Positions 7,320 through 15,649 of a stretch of 48,933 bases of DNA are shown piece after piece. The notes beneath the pieces were generated by a model. That model did not search any database, was not told where the DNA came from, and saw nothing but the letters and a program-made list of their open reading frames with translations. Every line of letters starts with the position of its first letter. Position 1 is the first letter of the stretch. The DNA is from Coriobacteriaceae bacterium (GTDB taxonomy: Bacteria > Actinomycetota > Coriobacteriia > Coriobacteriales > Coriobacteriaceae), in the NCBI GenBank assembly GCA_902363125.1, contig CABIZD010000015.1, positions 1-48,933 on the forward strand, given 5' to 3'. A program made the translations under genes and the position numbers.

Positions 7320-8038
7320 TACATGACCATAACGTAGCGCGATCCCACGTAGTACTGCTTACCCATCAAAACCGGCTCGTCATCGGGACCGGTAAAGCCG
7401 GCACGCAGGTTGAGCAGCGGATCGTGCGGAGCAATGCCCAGCTCGGCCGCCTGCTCGGCGTTAGCTCGAACGGCCTCGACCGTACGGTAGCCAACCGAGA
7501 CAATCGGCGTTCCGCCAACACGCTCGACCTCGGCAAAAATCGACTTGTCCTCAAGATCGGCCGTCAAAAGCTCACGGTAGGCGTCAAACGGCACAAAGAT
7601 GTTCTCCTCAAAGATTGGCTCGCCGTCGGCCGTACGCACGCGCTTGATATGCAGCAGCAGCGCATCCTTCTGCAGGCCAAAGAACTCCATCTCGTTTTGA
7701 CGCGCCGGCACAATCTGGCGATCGACCACATGTGCACCGGCCTTCATGCCGTTGTTGGCACACAGCGCGGTAAACGTCTGCAGCGTCGAGGCGTGGAACT
7801 GGCGATTGATGTGCGGCGTGGAAACAAAGGTGCCGCGGCCCTGCTGCTTAACCAGGTAGCCATCGGAGCACAGCTCCTCGACGGCGCGGCGCACCGTGAT
7901 GCGGCTCACCTCGTACTGCTCGGCTAGCTCAAGCTCGGACGGAATACGCTCCTTGGGTGCATAAACACCTTTCTCGATCGCATCCTTGATTTCGTCGTAA
8001 ATCTGCTGGTAAAGCGGTGCATTTTTGGGCGTAGGCAT
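7319..8038 (-). CDS. GntR-family (HutC-type) regulator 2
   Basis: A 239-residue regulator with an N-terminal winged helix (PLYQQIYDEIKDAIEKGVY, RIPSELELAEQYEVSR, TVRRAVEELCSDGYL, KQQGRGTFV) and a C-terminal UTRA domain ending GSRYVMVM. It is closely related to regulator 1. The operator-like TATAACGTCT in its own upstream region (8081-8090) recurs exactly before the PTS operon (14221-14230) and with one change before the EamA gene. It is therefore a good candidate to control the sugar-amine island and itself. The stop codon abuts the 44-bp hairpin block. Confidence 0.9.
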   Translation of the reverse strand: MPTPKNAPLYQQIYDEIKDAIEKGVYAPKERIPSELELAEQYEVSRITVRRAVEELCSDGYLVKQQGRGTFVSTPHINRQFHASTLQTFTALCANNGMKAGAHVVDRQIVPARQNEMEFFGLQKDALLLHIKRVRTADGEPIFEENIFVPFDAYRELLTADLEDKSIFAEVERVGGTPIVSVGYRTVEAVRANAEQAAELGIAPHDPLLNLRAGFTGPDDEPVLMGKQYYVGSRYVMVM

Positions 8039-8070
8039 ATCTAATCACTCTTATCGAAATATTGAAATAA

Positions 8071-8092
8071 CTAATACGTATATAACGTCTAG
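8071..8092 (-). promoter_or_regulatory. Putative GntR2 operator (autoregulation)
   Basis: CTAATACGTATATAACGTCT at 8071, 33 bp upstream of the GntR2 start, contains TATAACGTCT, identical to the core at 14221-14230, in an AT-rich promoter-like stretch. Confidence 0.55.
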
Positions 8093-8131
8093 TTTCATGT
8101 TACCTCATATTGATAAAACGATACACCCTCC

Positions 8132-8180
8132 CTACCAAAAAGCGACAGCTTCATTTTGGTAGGTTTTATCTGGGCAAACG
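8132..8180 (+). repeat. Family I intergenic hairpin repeat, copy 2
   Basis: CTACCAAAA (8132-8140) pairs perfectly with TTTTGGTAG across a loop containing GCGACAGC, followed by the shared tail TTTATCTGGGCAAACG. It directly precedes the terminator at 8182. Confidence 0.75.
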
Positions 8181-8181
8181 A

Positions 8182-8217
8182 GAGCCTCCCGAAAGCAGCG
8201 AGGCTTTCGGGAGGCTC
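8182..8217. terminator. Hairpin terminator downstream of the YitT gene
   Basis: A perfect 15-bp stem (GAGCCTCCCGAAAGC with GCTTTCGGGAGGCTC, 6-nt loop) lies about 40 bp past the stop of the minus-strand gene at 8259. The T-tract on the minus side is weak (CTCGTTTG), so efficiency is uncertain. Confidence 0.7.
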
Positions 8218-8258
8218 AAGCGAACAGGATTGCGCCAGGCCGGCAAAATGCCAAAACC

Positions 8259-9266
8259 CTACTTGCCGTCGTCCTGCTGCAGGCTGTCCTGCTCGCTGAG
8301 GCGCGCCTGTCTGCTGGCCATGCGTGCGGGCTTGTCGGGATCGGGAACGGCCGTGGGCATGGGCTCGTCGACATGACCGCCCCACCAGCCGCCCACAAAG
8401 TTGAGCGTGTGGAACACATTGATCACAGCGCCGGGATCAATGTCGCACACCAGCTTGATAATGTCCTGACTCTCGTAGGTCGAAACAACGGCGTGCAGCA
8501 GATACATCTTCTCGCGGCTGTATCCGCCAATGACCTCGGCGCAGCTAATGCCATGCTGAAAATGGTCAACATAGGCGGTCATGACCTCGTCCGCCTTGCG
8601 CGTCGTGATCTGCAGCGTCACGCGGTCGTAGCGACGATAGAAGCTGTCGATGGTCTTGGTCGAAATAAACTGGAACACGATGGAGTACGCCGCCTTGTCC
8701 CAGCCAAACATAAAGCCAAAGATCGCCAGGATAAAGCAGTTGAAACCAAAGATGACGCCCCAGATGGTCTTGCCCGTGTGGTTGGAAACCCACAGCGCGA
8801 TAAAGTCGGTACCGCCAGTGGATGCGCCGGACTTAAGCGCGATGGCAGCGCCCAGACCCGAGACCACGCCGCCAAAAATGATGAGCATGATCTTGTCGCC
8901 TAAAAACGGCGCGAAGTGAAAGACGTTGAGGAACAGCGACGAGAGCACGACCTGCATCATCGAGAAGATGACGAAGCGCTTGCTAATGCCGCTCCAGCAT
9001 AGGAGCGCCACGGGGATGTTGAGCGCGAGCATACCGAGCGAGATATCGATGTGAACACCGCCGAGCGAGGTAACGCGATCGAGCAGGACCGCGACGCCGG
9101 TAAGACCGCTCGGAAGCAGGTCGGCGGGCTGAATGAACGCCTGGATCAGAAATGTCTGGAGAACGGCGGAAATGGTGACCGCCACGGCGGTAATAGCGCG
9201 GCGGACGATGGTGAGACGGCCGAGCACGAGCACTCGGTCCGTGAGCTGATCGATGGCGTTCGCCAC
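8259..9266 (-). CDS. YitT/DUF2179-family membrane protein
   Basis: A 335-residue integral membrane protein. About five or six hydrophobic segments fill residues 20-215, including the family motifs PSGLTGVAVLLDRV, ALNIPVALLCW and SGASTGGTDFIALW. The C-terminal soluble domain (about 215-300, TLQITTRKADEVMTAYVDHF to VVSTYESQDI) is the DUF2179 ligand-type domain. Function in the family is poorly defined; transport or signalling at the membrane is assumed. The last 40 residues are polar and low complexity. The start is GTG at 9266, with GAAGGGAG upstream. Confidence 0.88.
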   Translation of the reverse strand: MANAIDQLTDRVLVLGRLTIVRRAITAVAVTISAVLQTFLIQAFIQPADLLPSGLTGVAVLLDRVTSLGGVHIDISLGMLALNIPVALLCWSGISKRFVIFSMMQVVLSSLFLNVFHFAPFLGDKIMLIIFGGVVSGLGAAIALKSGASTGGTDFIALWVSNHTGKTIWGVIFGFNCFILAIFGFMFGWDKAAYSIVFQFISTKTIDSFYRRYDRVTLQITTRKADEVMTAYVDHFQHGISCAEVIGGYSREKMYLLHAVVSTYESQDIIKLVCDIDPGAVINVFHTLNFVGGWWGGHVDEPMPTAVPDPDKPARMASRQARLSEQDSLQQDDGK

Positions 9267-9620
9267 GTAGGCTCCCTTCGAAGGCAGATGTGGTTGTGGG
9301 GCATGCCCGCGATTGTAGCATGGAGCGTGCGGGGGCGCTTCAATTCACCCTCCCTCGACAACCAAAACGGGACCAGCAACCCCCACGACCAAAGGCCCAA
9401 ATTACAAGTGAGTAGACTTTTTACGATCTGCCAAGCACACCCAAAACAGACACCTCTGTGACCTGCGGTTTTACAAAGGAAGATATGCATTGTGCTCGGC
9501 CTGCGCCAAAAAGTCTACTCACTTAGTCCGAATCGAAGCCAAACGGATCAAAATCGAAACCAAATTGAGCCAGTCCACCGCAAAAACGTTTGAACTCGTG
9601 CTTCTCGCGGTGGATTGACG
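9267..9620. other. 354-bp intergenic region containing a long inverted-repeat unit
   Basis: Apart from the upstream sequence of the YitT gene, the main content is a 119-bp unit with perfect 17-bp ends at 9406-9524, annotated separately. The remaining 95 bp to the HAD stop shows no recognisable terminator or gene. Confidence 0.5.
9406..9524 (-). repeat. 119-bp inverted-repeat unit (MITE-like or structured RNA)
   Basis: Perfect 17-bp inverted ends AAGTGAGTAGACTTTTT (9406-9422) and AAAAAGTCTACTCACTT (9508-9524). Nested pairing continues inside: GCCAAGCACA (9430-9439) with TGTGCTCGGC (9491-9500), whose only imperfect pair becomes G-T on the minus strand, and a small ACAGA/TCTGT hairpin in the centre. 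The whole unit could fold as one rod. The termini would also suit a miniature transposable element. No second copy was found in the window. Confidence 0.6.
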
Positions 9621-10250
9621 TTACAGAGCGGCCAAAATGTCGGACAGGTTGTCGATGACGACGTCGGCGGCGGACTGGTCCAGGTTGACGCCCTCGTGCG
9701 GACGCAGCGCCAGGACTCGAGCGCCGGAGCGCTTGCCGGCCTCGATGCCTAAAGGCGAATCCTCGATAACCAGGCACTCGGCAGGCTCCACCCCCAGCGC
9801 TTCCATGGCGCGCAGGTAGATCTCGGGGTCGGGCTTAAACGCACTGCACTCGTGGCCGCTGATGGTGTAATCCAGCACGTCGGCAATGCCAGCGATCTCC
9901 ACCAGCTCGTCAATCAACTCACGATAGGACGAGCTCGCAATGGCACACTTCACGCCGTGCTCGTGCAGCTCGCGCATCACCGGCTCCGTCTGCTCGTTGA
10001 GCAGCTCGGCATACGGAACGGGGTGATCCGGGCTATAGACCTGCTTGTACTCCACGCGCAGACGCTCGCGCAGCTCAACATCGTCGGGCACCAGCGACTT
10101 CCAAATGGCAGGCTCGTTAGACCCCGAAAGATCGGGAATCTCGTCAAAATGGAACCCCTTCTCTTCCATAAACGCCACGCGACGACGGTTGTAGAACCAC
10201 TCGGTATCGACCAGCACGCCGTCCATGTCAAACAGCACTGCCTTGATCAT
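9621..10250 (-). CDS. HAD-superfamily hydrolase (beta-phosphoglucomutase-like)
   Basis: A 209-residue cytoplasmic phosphatase or phosphomutase. Motif I is VLFDMDGVLVDTE (nucleophile and acid/base Asp), motif II is AIASSS, and the Lys/motif III part is FKPDPEIYL with IEDSPLGIEAG. The cap insertion after motif I makes it subclass I, like PgmB or YcjU. Two start ATGs are in frame. The one at 10250 has GGAGG eight bases upstream, whereas the one at 10256 is only two bases from it, so 10250 is chosen. It sits between GntR2/YitT and the PTS-deglycase operon, and may act on a sugar phosphate from that pathway. Confidence 0.85.
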   Translation of the reverse strand: MIKAVLFDMDGVLVDTEWFYNRRRVAFMEEKGFHFDEIPDLSGSNEPAIWKSLVPDDVELRERLRVEYKQVYSPDHPVPYAELLNEQTEPVMRELHEHGVKCAIASSSYRELIDELVEIAGIADVLDYTISGHECSAFKPDPEIYLRAMEALGVEPAECLVIEDSPLGIEAGKRSGARVLALRPHEGVNLDQSAADVVIDNLSDILAAL

Positions 10251-10266
10251 ACGCATCTCCTCCCAC

Positions 10267-10310
10267 CTGCCAAAAAGGGACAGGTTTATTTTGGTAGGTT
10301 TTATCTGGGA
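10267..10310 (+). repeat. Family I intergenic hairpin repeat, copy 3
   Basis: CTGCCAAAA, a loop with GGGACAGGTTTATT, then TTTTGGTAGG and TTTATCTGGG. It has the same architecture as the copies at 158 and 8132, and lies just upstream of the HAD gene's ribosome binding site. Confidence 0.75.
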
Positions 10311-10343
10311 TTTGCGACGCAACAGACACGCCCTCCCCAGAGC

Positions 10344-10375
10344 AAAAAAGGGGACGGGGCGCAAACCCCATCCCC
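10344..10375 (-). terminator. Intrinsic terminator of the PTS-deglycase operon
   Basis: On the minus strand GGGGATGGGG, loop TTTGCG, CCCCGTCCCC and then six T residues. The single non-Watson-Crick pair is G-T on this strand, confirming direction. It lies 35 bp past the stop of the SIS gene. Confidence 0.92.
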
Positions 10376-10409
10376 TCTCAATCAACCCGTAAGGTCTACT
10401 TACTTGTGA

Positions 10410-11393
10410 TTAGTAGGAAAGCTTCCACATGTAGCGACGCATGGTCAGCGGGTGCTGACGGGCCTCGGCGATCTGGTTGCCGTACTCGCGCATAACGGCG
10501 AGGTGCAGCAGCGGGTTGAAGTAGGTGACGACGCTCGCGGGCACGGCGTCAGCCAGGCCGTAGTCCTTGGAGTCGATCAGAGCGACCTTGGCGCCCATGC
10601 GCTCAAGGAAGGTGAGGGCGCGGGCGTCCATCGGACGGGTAGCGCCATCGGACATGAAGAAGACGTAAGGCTTGCCCTCGGTGGAAACCTCGAACGGGCC
10701 GTGGAAGTACTCGCCGGTGTTGTAGGCGGCGGCGTCGATCCACTGCATCTCGGTGAACAGGAAGGCGGCGTGAGAATAAGCCATCTTCTCGGAGGCACCG
10801 GAAGCCATGAAGTAGATCATCTTGTCGTCCTTGAAGTCCTCGGCGAACTTCTTGGCGAGCTTCTTGCAGTGCTGAGCGGCGTTCTCGCAGAGATCGAAGA
10901 TGTTGGTGAGGCCGGTGATCATGTCCTCGTAGTGGTCATAGCCCTCGGTCTGCTGAAGGATCTCGAGAGCAAGAGCGATGGCGTAGCCGGGCTTCTCGCA
11001 CTTGGCAGCGTAGTTGGCGTGGAAGCCGTGAACGATGACGTGGTCGGCGTCGACGGTCAGAGCGGAGCCGGCCTTGTTGGTGAGGGAGACGACCGGGCAG
11101 TTGTGCTTCTTGGCGGTCTTGTTGGCCTCGACGGTCTCGGGCGTGGAGCCACCGAGGGAGCAGGTGATCACGAAGGTGTGCTCGTTGACCCAGGAAGGCG
11201 TGTCGTAGTTGAACTCGTTAGCGGTGAAGATCTGAACGTTCAGCTTGTCCGTGTTGTTGGCCAGGAAGTACTTGGCGGGGTACAGGTCGGACATGGAAGC
11301 ACCGCAGCCGACGAAAGCGACGCTGTGGATCTCGTGGTTGGACAGGACGTCAGCGACGATCTGCTTAGGGAGGTTAAGGTCGATCTCGTACAT
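10410..11393 (-). CDS. SIS-domain fructosamine-6-phosphate deglycase-like, paralogue 2
   Basis: A 327-residue protein with two SIS domains. The first half has VGCGASMSDLYPAKYF and the phosphate-loop CSLGGSTPET (78-87). The second half has TEMQW...NTGEYFHGPFE, giving Glu215 and His231, one off the Glu214/His230 I recall for FraB. It is expected to hydrolyse a 6-phosphorylated Amadori compound delivered by the PTS genes just upstream. That arrangement parallels the mannose-type PTS plus FrlB-like genes used for glucoselysine/fructoselysine in enterics. The start at 11393 is set by AAGGA nine bases upstream; an ATG at 11402 is too close to it. Confidence 0.86.
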   Translation of the reverse strand: MYEIDLNLPKQIVADVLSNHEIHSVAFVGCGASMSDLYPAKYFLANNTDKLNVQIFTANEFNYDTPSWVNEHTFVITCSLGGSTPETVEANKTAKKHNCPVVSLTNKAGSALTVDADHVIVHGFHANYAAKCEKPGYAIALALEILQQTEGYDHYEDMITGLTNIFDLCENAAQHCKKLAKKFAEDFKDDKMIYFMASGASEKMAYSHAAFLFTEMQWIDAAAYNTGEYFHGPFEVSTEGKPYVFFMSDGATRPMDARALTFLERMGAKVALIDSKDYGLADAVPASVVTYFNPLLHLAVMREYGNQIAEARQHPLTMRRYMWKLSY

Positions 11394-11485
11394 CTGACAC
11401 ATTCCTTTCGATTTTTGCGGCGCCACATTGCCGGGCGCCCGCAGGGTTACCGTGGTTTGGACCGAGTCGCCGGCCCGTTGAGGAT

Positions 11486-11556
11486 GTGACAAAGAGACTG
11501 CCCTTTGTCACGTATAGGGATGGAAGCCTGCCTGGGGTATGGGATGCCAGGCAGGC
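11486..11556 (-). promoter_or_regulatory. Two hairpins between PTS IID and deglycase genes
   Basis: The 197-bp gap holds two perfect inverted repeats: GTGACAAAG/CTTTGTCAC (11486-11511) and GCCTGCCTGG/CCAGGCAGGC (11526-11556). Neither has a strong T-run on the minus strand, so they more likely process or stabilise mRNA, or attenuate, than fully terminate. This could set different levels for membrane PTS parts and soluble enzyme. Confidence 0.5.
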
Positions 11557-11590
11557 CCCCGGGGGAAAGCGGTTAGACGCTTGGTCGCGA

Positions 11591-12424
11591 CTAGGCCAGG
11601 ATGCCGGCCGCGGAGAGGGCGATGCCGCCCACAATGGCGATCACGAGAAGCCAACCGGTGTTGACGTTCTTCTTGATGAGCCAGTACATAAGGCCGGTGA
11701 GGCCAAGGGAGATCATCTGGGGCATCATGCCGTCCAGGATGTCCTGGATAACGACGGTGCCCTCAGCGAACTGCAGCGGGGTGGTGGCGCCGATCAGCGT
11801 AGCAATCATGCCACCCACGGACATAAGACCCACGATGCCGCAGACATACATGAGCTTCTCCATGAGGTCGCCGCCCTGAAGCTTGCTCAGGTACTCGTGG
11901 CCGCCCTGATAGCCCATCTTGGCTGCGAACCAAGTGATCAGCACAGAGGGGACGATGGAGATGAGCATGGCCAGGATCGGGCCCATGATGGAGCCCTGCT
12001 GAGCCAGCTGAACGCCCAGGCCAAAGGCGATAACGCGGATGGTGCCCTGGAAGAAGGAGTCACCGATGCCGGAAAGCGGACCCATGAGGGAGGTCTTGAC
12101 CGCGTTAATCGAATCGGGATCGAAGTTCTCGGGATCCTTGGCGTACTCCTCCTCCATGGAGGCGGAGAGGCCCAGGATGAAAGCGCTCGTCTGCGGGGTG
12201 CAGTTGTAGAACGCCATGTGACGGTGGTAAGCCTCTTTCTTAGCAGCGAGCTGCTTGGGGTCGGACTCATCCGGATAGAGGCGATCGAGCGTGGGAACCA
12301 TGCCGTAGAGGAAGCCCATGTTCATCTGACGCTCGTAGTTCCAAGAGGCCTGGATGGCCCAGGAGCGCCAGAAGAACTGGCTGACCTTCTTGTTCAGGGA
12401 CACGTCCTTGGTTGCGGTTGCCAT
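11591..12424 (-). CDS. PTS system, mannose-family IID component
   Basis: A 277-residue membrane subunit that with IIC forms the sugar channel. The N-terminal half is typical of IID: SQFFWRSWAIQASWNYERQM, GFLYGMVPTLDRLYPD, HMAFYNCTPQTSAFILGLSA and the glycine segment GPLSGIGDSFFQGTIRVIA. C-terminal hydrophobic stretches span about 185-275. The ATG at 12424 follows AAGGAGGAA. The gene begins 13 bp after the IIC stop, so the two are translated as an operon. Confidence 0.94.
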   Translation of the reverse strand: MATATKDVSLNKKVSQFFWRSWAIQASWNYERQMNMGFLYGMVPTLDRLYPDESDPKQLAAKKEAYHRHMAFYNCTPQTSAFILGLSASMEEEYAKDPENFDPDSINAVKTSLMGPLSGIGDSFFQGTIRVIAFGLGVQLAQQGSIMGPILAMLISIVPSVLITWFAAKMGYQGGHEYLSKLQGGDLMEKLMYVCGIVGLMSVGGMIATLIGATTPLQFAEGTVVIQDILDGMMPQMISLGLTGLMYWLIKKNVNTGWLLVIAIVGGIALSAAGILA

Positions 12425-12437
12425 AGTGTGTTCCTCC

Positions 12438-13232
12438 TTAGTCTTCGTCGTCTTCGAGCGGATCGTAGTCGGAATCGACACCGGCGGCTGCATGGGAACC
12501 GTTGAACTTGAAGCCCATGAAGACGACAGCCAGGCACACACCGATCAGAGCGACCGCGATGACGGACAGGTTGAGGTAAGCGGCGAGCAGGAAACCGATG
12601 AACAGGAACGGAGTCATACCCTTCTTGATCATCATGGTGAGCAGCAGGGCCAAGCCGTAGGCGGTCATGATCTTGGTCGAAACGTTAAGACCAGTGGACA
12701 GCCACTCGGGAACCATGTTGACGATGGCCTGGACCAGGTCGGTGCCAACAAAGACGGCGAGGAAGATCGGCAGGAAGTACATGACGGCGTACAGACCGGA
12801 GCCGGCGCAGATGTGCATACGGTAGGCGGTCTTGAACTTTCCGTTATCGATCGCGCTATCTGCCACATGGGTGAGGGCGGCGATGATGGAACGGAACACG
12901 ATGCCGAGGAGCTGACCCAGGACGGCGACCGGGATGGCGATCGTCATGGCGGTCTCGGCGGAAGCATCGGTCAGGCACGCAAAGGCAGCGGCCACGATGC
13001 CGCCCAGGACCATATCGGGCGGAACGGCGGCGCCGACCTGCACCAGGCCCATGGACACGAGCTCGACGGCGGCACCGACGGCAAGGCCGGTGGGCACATC
13101 GCCCAGCAGCAGACCGACGAGCGTAGCGCCAACGAGGGGCTGCTCGAAGTTAAGACGACCGAGCAGGCGGGAGTCCCACATGCAGAACACGCCGACGAGG
13201 CCGACGAGCACCGCACTGATGAACGTATTCAT
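12438..13232 (-). CDS. PTS system, mannose-family IIC component
   Basis: A 264-residue polytopic membrane protein. The sequence has the mannose-IIC pattern: an N-terminal segment SAVLVGLVGVFCMWDSRLLG, then EQPLVGATLVGLLLGDV and the conserved GAAVELVSMGLVQVGAAVPPD. The C-terminus ends with an acidic tail (DYDPLEDDED). It carries substrate across the membrane with IID. AAGGAGAAGG precedes the ATG, 36 bp after the IIAB stop. Such permeases in SIS-linked operons often carry amino-sugar conjugates; the exact substrate is unknown. Confidence 0.94.
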   Translation of the reverse strand: MNTFISAVLVGLVGVFCMWDSRLLGRLNFEQPLVGATLVGLLLGDVPTGLAVGAAVELVSMGLVQVGAAVPPDMVLGGIVAAAFACLTDASAETAMTIAIPVAVLGQLLGIVFRSIIAALTHVADSAIDNGKFKTAYRMHICAGSGLYAVMYFLPIFLAVFVGTDLVQAIVNMVPEWLSTGLNVSTKIMTAYGLALLLTMMIKKGMTPFLFIGFLLAAYLNLSVIAVALIGVCLAVVFMGFKFNGSHAAAGVDSDYDPLEDDED

Positions 13233-13268
13233 ACCCTTCTCCTTTCAGTCAGGCAAAAGCCTGGTTGA

Positions 13269-14192
13269 TTACAGCTTGGCGTCGATGTCGACGCTCTGAT
13301 ACGTAGGGGTCTGCTGGACATAGAGCTTGATGCCCATGTCGAGCAGCTGGTTGACGTCGGCCTTCTGGGTGGCGTCGAGGAAGACGGAGCTGTCCTTGCC
13401 GCCGACCTGATCGGCACCGTCGTGGTTGGCGGTGGCGCCCAGGTTGATGGCGTCGAGCTTGTAGCCCTGGCAGAACTGCAGCATCTCGGCAGTGTTGCCA
13501 AAGACGAACATGACGCGCTCGCCGAGGGTGTTGAGCTTGTCCATCTTGGCGAGGGCACGCTCGACGGTGAAGACGTTCAGGCGCACGCCCTGGGGCTTAG
13601 CCAGCTTAAGAGCGCCCTTCTTGATGTCATCGTTGGCGGCAGCGTTGTCAACGACGATGATGCGCTCGGCCTGAACCTTGGTGGTCCAGGTAAAGACGAC
13701 CTGGCCGTGCAGCAGACGGTAGTCAAGACGTGCGAGGACGATCTTGGCGGGACCGGAGCTGTGACGGGACGCCTTGGCCTTCTTGGCGGGAGCCGCGGCG
13801 GCCTCGACCGGTGCGTTGGGGTTGGTCAGACCGGTGCGGGCCTCGTTGATGAGGGCCGCGAGCTCGGCGCCCTTGACGGGGACGGGGCTCATAGCGAGCG
13901 TGAGCGCCAGCGGAATGTTGAAACCGCTGACAACCGTGAACTTCGTGCCGTTCTTGGAAAGCTCGACCATGTTGTTGTTGACCGAGCTGCCGAGCATATC
14001 GGTCAGCACATAGACGGTGTCGTCCGCGTTGAACGTGGCGATCATGGCGTCCACCTTATTGGTGATGGGCTCCTTGTCGTCACGAGCAAGCGACACGACG
14101 TGGACGTTCGACACGTCGCCGAGAACCATCTCGAGCGTGTCTTTGGCGCCTGCGGCCAGGCCGCCATGAGATGCGAGAATGATCTGATTCAT
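13269..14192 (-). CDS. PTS system, mannose-family IIA-IIB fusion
   Basis: A 307-residue cytoplasmic phosphotransfer protein. The IIA domain (1-126) starts MNQIILASHGGLAAG, with His9 as the HPr-dependent phosphorylation site. An Ala/Pro/Lys linker spans about 127-147. The IIB domain (149-307) has the second phosphorylation site His162 in RLLHGQV. It passes phosphate to the incoming sugar at IIC-IID. This is the first gene of the four-gene PTS-deglycase operon, with AAGGAGGAGG at the start and the operator at 14219 directly upstream. Confidence 0.95.
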   Translation of the reverse strand: MNQIILASHGGLAAGAKDTLEMVLGDVSNVHVVSLARDDKEPITNKVDAMIATFNADDTVYVLTDMLGSSVNNNMVELSKNGTKFTVVSGFNIPLALTLAMSPVPVKGAELAALINEARTGLTNPNAPVEAAAAPAKKAKASRHSSGPAKIVLARLDYRLLHGQVVFTWTTKVQAERIIVVDNAAANDDIKKGALKLAKPQGVRLNVFTVERALAKMDKLNTLGERVMFVFGNTAEMLQFCQGYKLDAINLGATANHDGADQVGGKDSSVFLDATQKADVNQLLDMGIKLYVQQTPTYQSVDIDAKL

Positions 14193-14218
14193 CTTGCCTC
14201 CTCCTTTTCGTTATGGTC

Positions 14219-14240
14219 ATTATAACGTCTTATACGTTGC
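14219..14240 (-). promoter_or_regulatory. Putative GntR2 operator before the PTS operon
   Basis: ATTATAACGTCTTATACGTT, 27 bp before the IIAB start, contains TATAACGTCT (identical to the site before GntR2) and an AACGT/ACGTT inverted pair. The rest of 14241-14374 shows AT-rich promoter-like sequence and no gene. Confidence 0.6.
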
Positions 14241-14374
14241 TTATATTGCTAATTAGTATAAAGACCGTTCGCGGGTGAAAATCGACCGTTGACGGGTTTA
14301 ACGTACTTGAAACGTTGGGCCGGGTAGGCCGGCGCTGGCTGGATAACCCCAGGTCAGACCCTGCGCGCAATCCC

Positions 14375-15457
14375 CTATCGCACGAAGTACCAGGGGCTTT
14401 CCTGCACGGTGGGCTCCAGCGCGATGCCCGTGCGCTCGCGGAACAGATCCATATCCTGAGATTTTTCGGTCCACCACGCGTTGGGCTTAAAGGTCATGCT
14501 CTCGACAATACGTTTGGCAATGACGCTGTTGCGCAGCTTGGAGAAGTCGGTATTCATAATCAGGATGGACGCGAGCACCAGCACGATGCCCAGGACCTTG
14601 ATCGCGCCGGCGGGCTCGGCGTAGATGCCAATACCGACCAGAACGGTCGCCACGGTTTCGAACGAAGCCACGACCGGCACCTTCGACGTCTCAAGATCCA
14701 TCGAAAGGCCCTGCATATAGAAGATGTACGCAAGAGCCGTCGGAATAAAGCCAAAGCCTGCGAACAGCAGAATGAGCTGCGGAGACATTGCCGCGGCCAC
14801 ATCGGACCACGGAGCCGAAAGCACCGCCATAAAGCATCCGCCAAAGACAAAACCCCAAAACGTTACGGCCAGTGGATGGAGCGTCTTGGTAGCCATACGG
14901 CTAAACACAGCCAGCAGCGCACCGCAAAGTCCGGCGATCACACCCGACGCAACGCCCCAAGTCGAGAAATGGAAACCGGACAGGTCGCCGCTCGTCACCG
15001 CGAGCACACAACCCACAATGTTAAAGACGATGGCGACGAGCTTGTTGGGGGTCACGTCCTCGCGATAAAGCACGCGGCCGAGCATGACGCCAAACACCGG
15101 CGAGGTGTAGAGCAGCACCGAGGCCGTGGACATGCCCACCTCGCCCATGCACTCGTAATAGCAGGTGTTGGCGACGGCTAAACCGACGATACCGACAAGC
15201 GCGCAGGGAACAAGCTCTTTAGGACTTGCCTTGAACAATGCCATGGGACCCGAGGCTTTTCCCTCACGAGCACCTCCCTGGCAACCCATAAATGCCAAGA
15301 CCGGAGCCATTAAGACGGCACCCGACAACAGGCGAAAGGCCGCCATGCTCTGAGACGAAACACCCAGGGCCGATATTCCGTTAACAAAGATTCCGATGGC
15401 GCCCCACATAAGCGCGGCGATCAGCACCAGCACATAGCCCAGATTGCTTTTCTTCAA
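14375..15457 (-). CDS. EamA/DMT-family transporter
   Basis: A 360-residue inner-membrane transporter with ten predicted hydrophobic segments in two EamA repeats (first about 8-155, second about 165-300). The repeats begin LIAALMWGAIGIFVNGI and GVASGVIAGLCGALLAVFSR. The family exports or imports small metabolites. A polar tail of about 50 residues after the last segment (FSKLRNSVIAKRIVES to WYFVR) is longer than usual. The start is TTG at 15457, supported by GAGGAGG five bases upstream. The GntR2-like operator upstream links it to the PTS operon, perhaps for moving amine products or substrates. Confidence 0.88.
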   Translation of the reverse strand: MKKSNLGYVLVLIAALMWGAIGIFVNGISALGVSSQSMAAFRLLSGAVLMAPVLAFMGCQGGAREGKASGPMALFKASPKELVPCALVGIVGLAVANTCYYECMGEVGMSTASVLLYTSPVFGVMLGRVLYREDVTPNKLVAIVFNIVGCVLAVTSGDLSGFHFSTWGVASGVIAGLCGALLAVFSRMATKTLHPLAVTFWGFVFGGCFMAVLSAPWSDVAAAMSPQLILLFAGFGFIPTALAYIFYMQGLSMDLETSKVPVVASFETVATVLVGIGIYAEPAGAIKVLGIVLVLASILIMNTDFSKLRNSVIAKRIVESMTFKPNAWWTEKSQDMDLFRERTGIALEPTVQESPWYFVR

Positions 15458-15492
15458 CGCAGCCTCCTCGGTATCGTTTCCAATATGTTTCG

Positions 15493-15515
15493 TACTACGT
15501 TATAGTCGTTATATA
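15493..15515 (-). promoter_or_regulatory. Putative GntR2 operator before the EamA gene
   Basis: The minus strand reads TATAACGACTATAACGTAG, matching TATAACGTCT with one change and continuing like the site at 14221 (TATAACGTCTTATACGTTG). It is 36 bp upstream of the TTG start. Confidence 0.5.
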
Positions 15516-15567
15516 CATTTTTCAAGACACAAATCGCCGAACGGAAAAATCTGCTTCCCCACATACT

Positions 15568-15622
15568 CATTGGGGACGTTCCCAAATGACTAGTCATTTA
15601 AGAACATCCCCAACGTCTAAGG
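15568..15622. repeat. Family II GGGGAC palindromic repeat, copy 2
   Basis: CATTGGGGACGTTC, CCAAATGACTAGTCATTTAA and GAACATCCCCAACG form an imperfect palindrome of about 50 bp. It is the same family as 7019-7090 and 47089-47169. Confidence 0.75.
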
Positions 15623-15649
15623 CACCGCTGGTTGAGCATAAGTCAGCGA

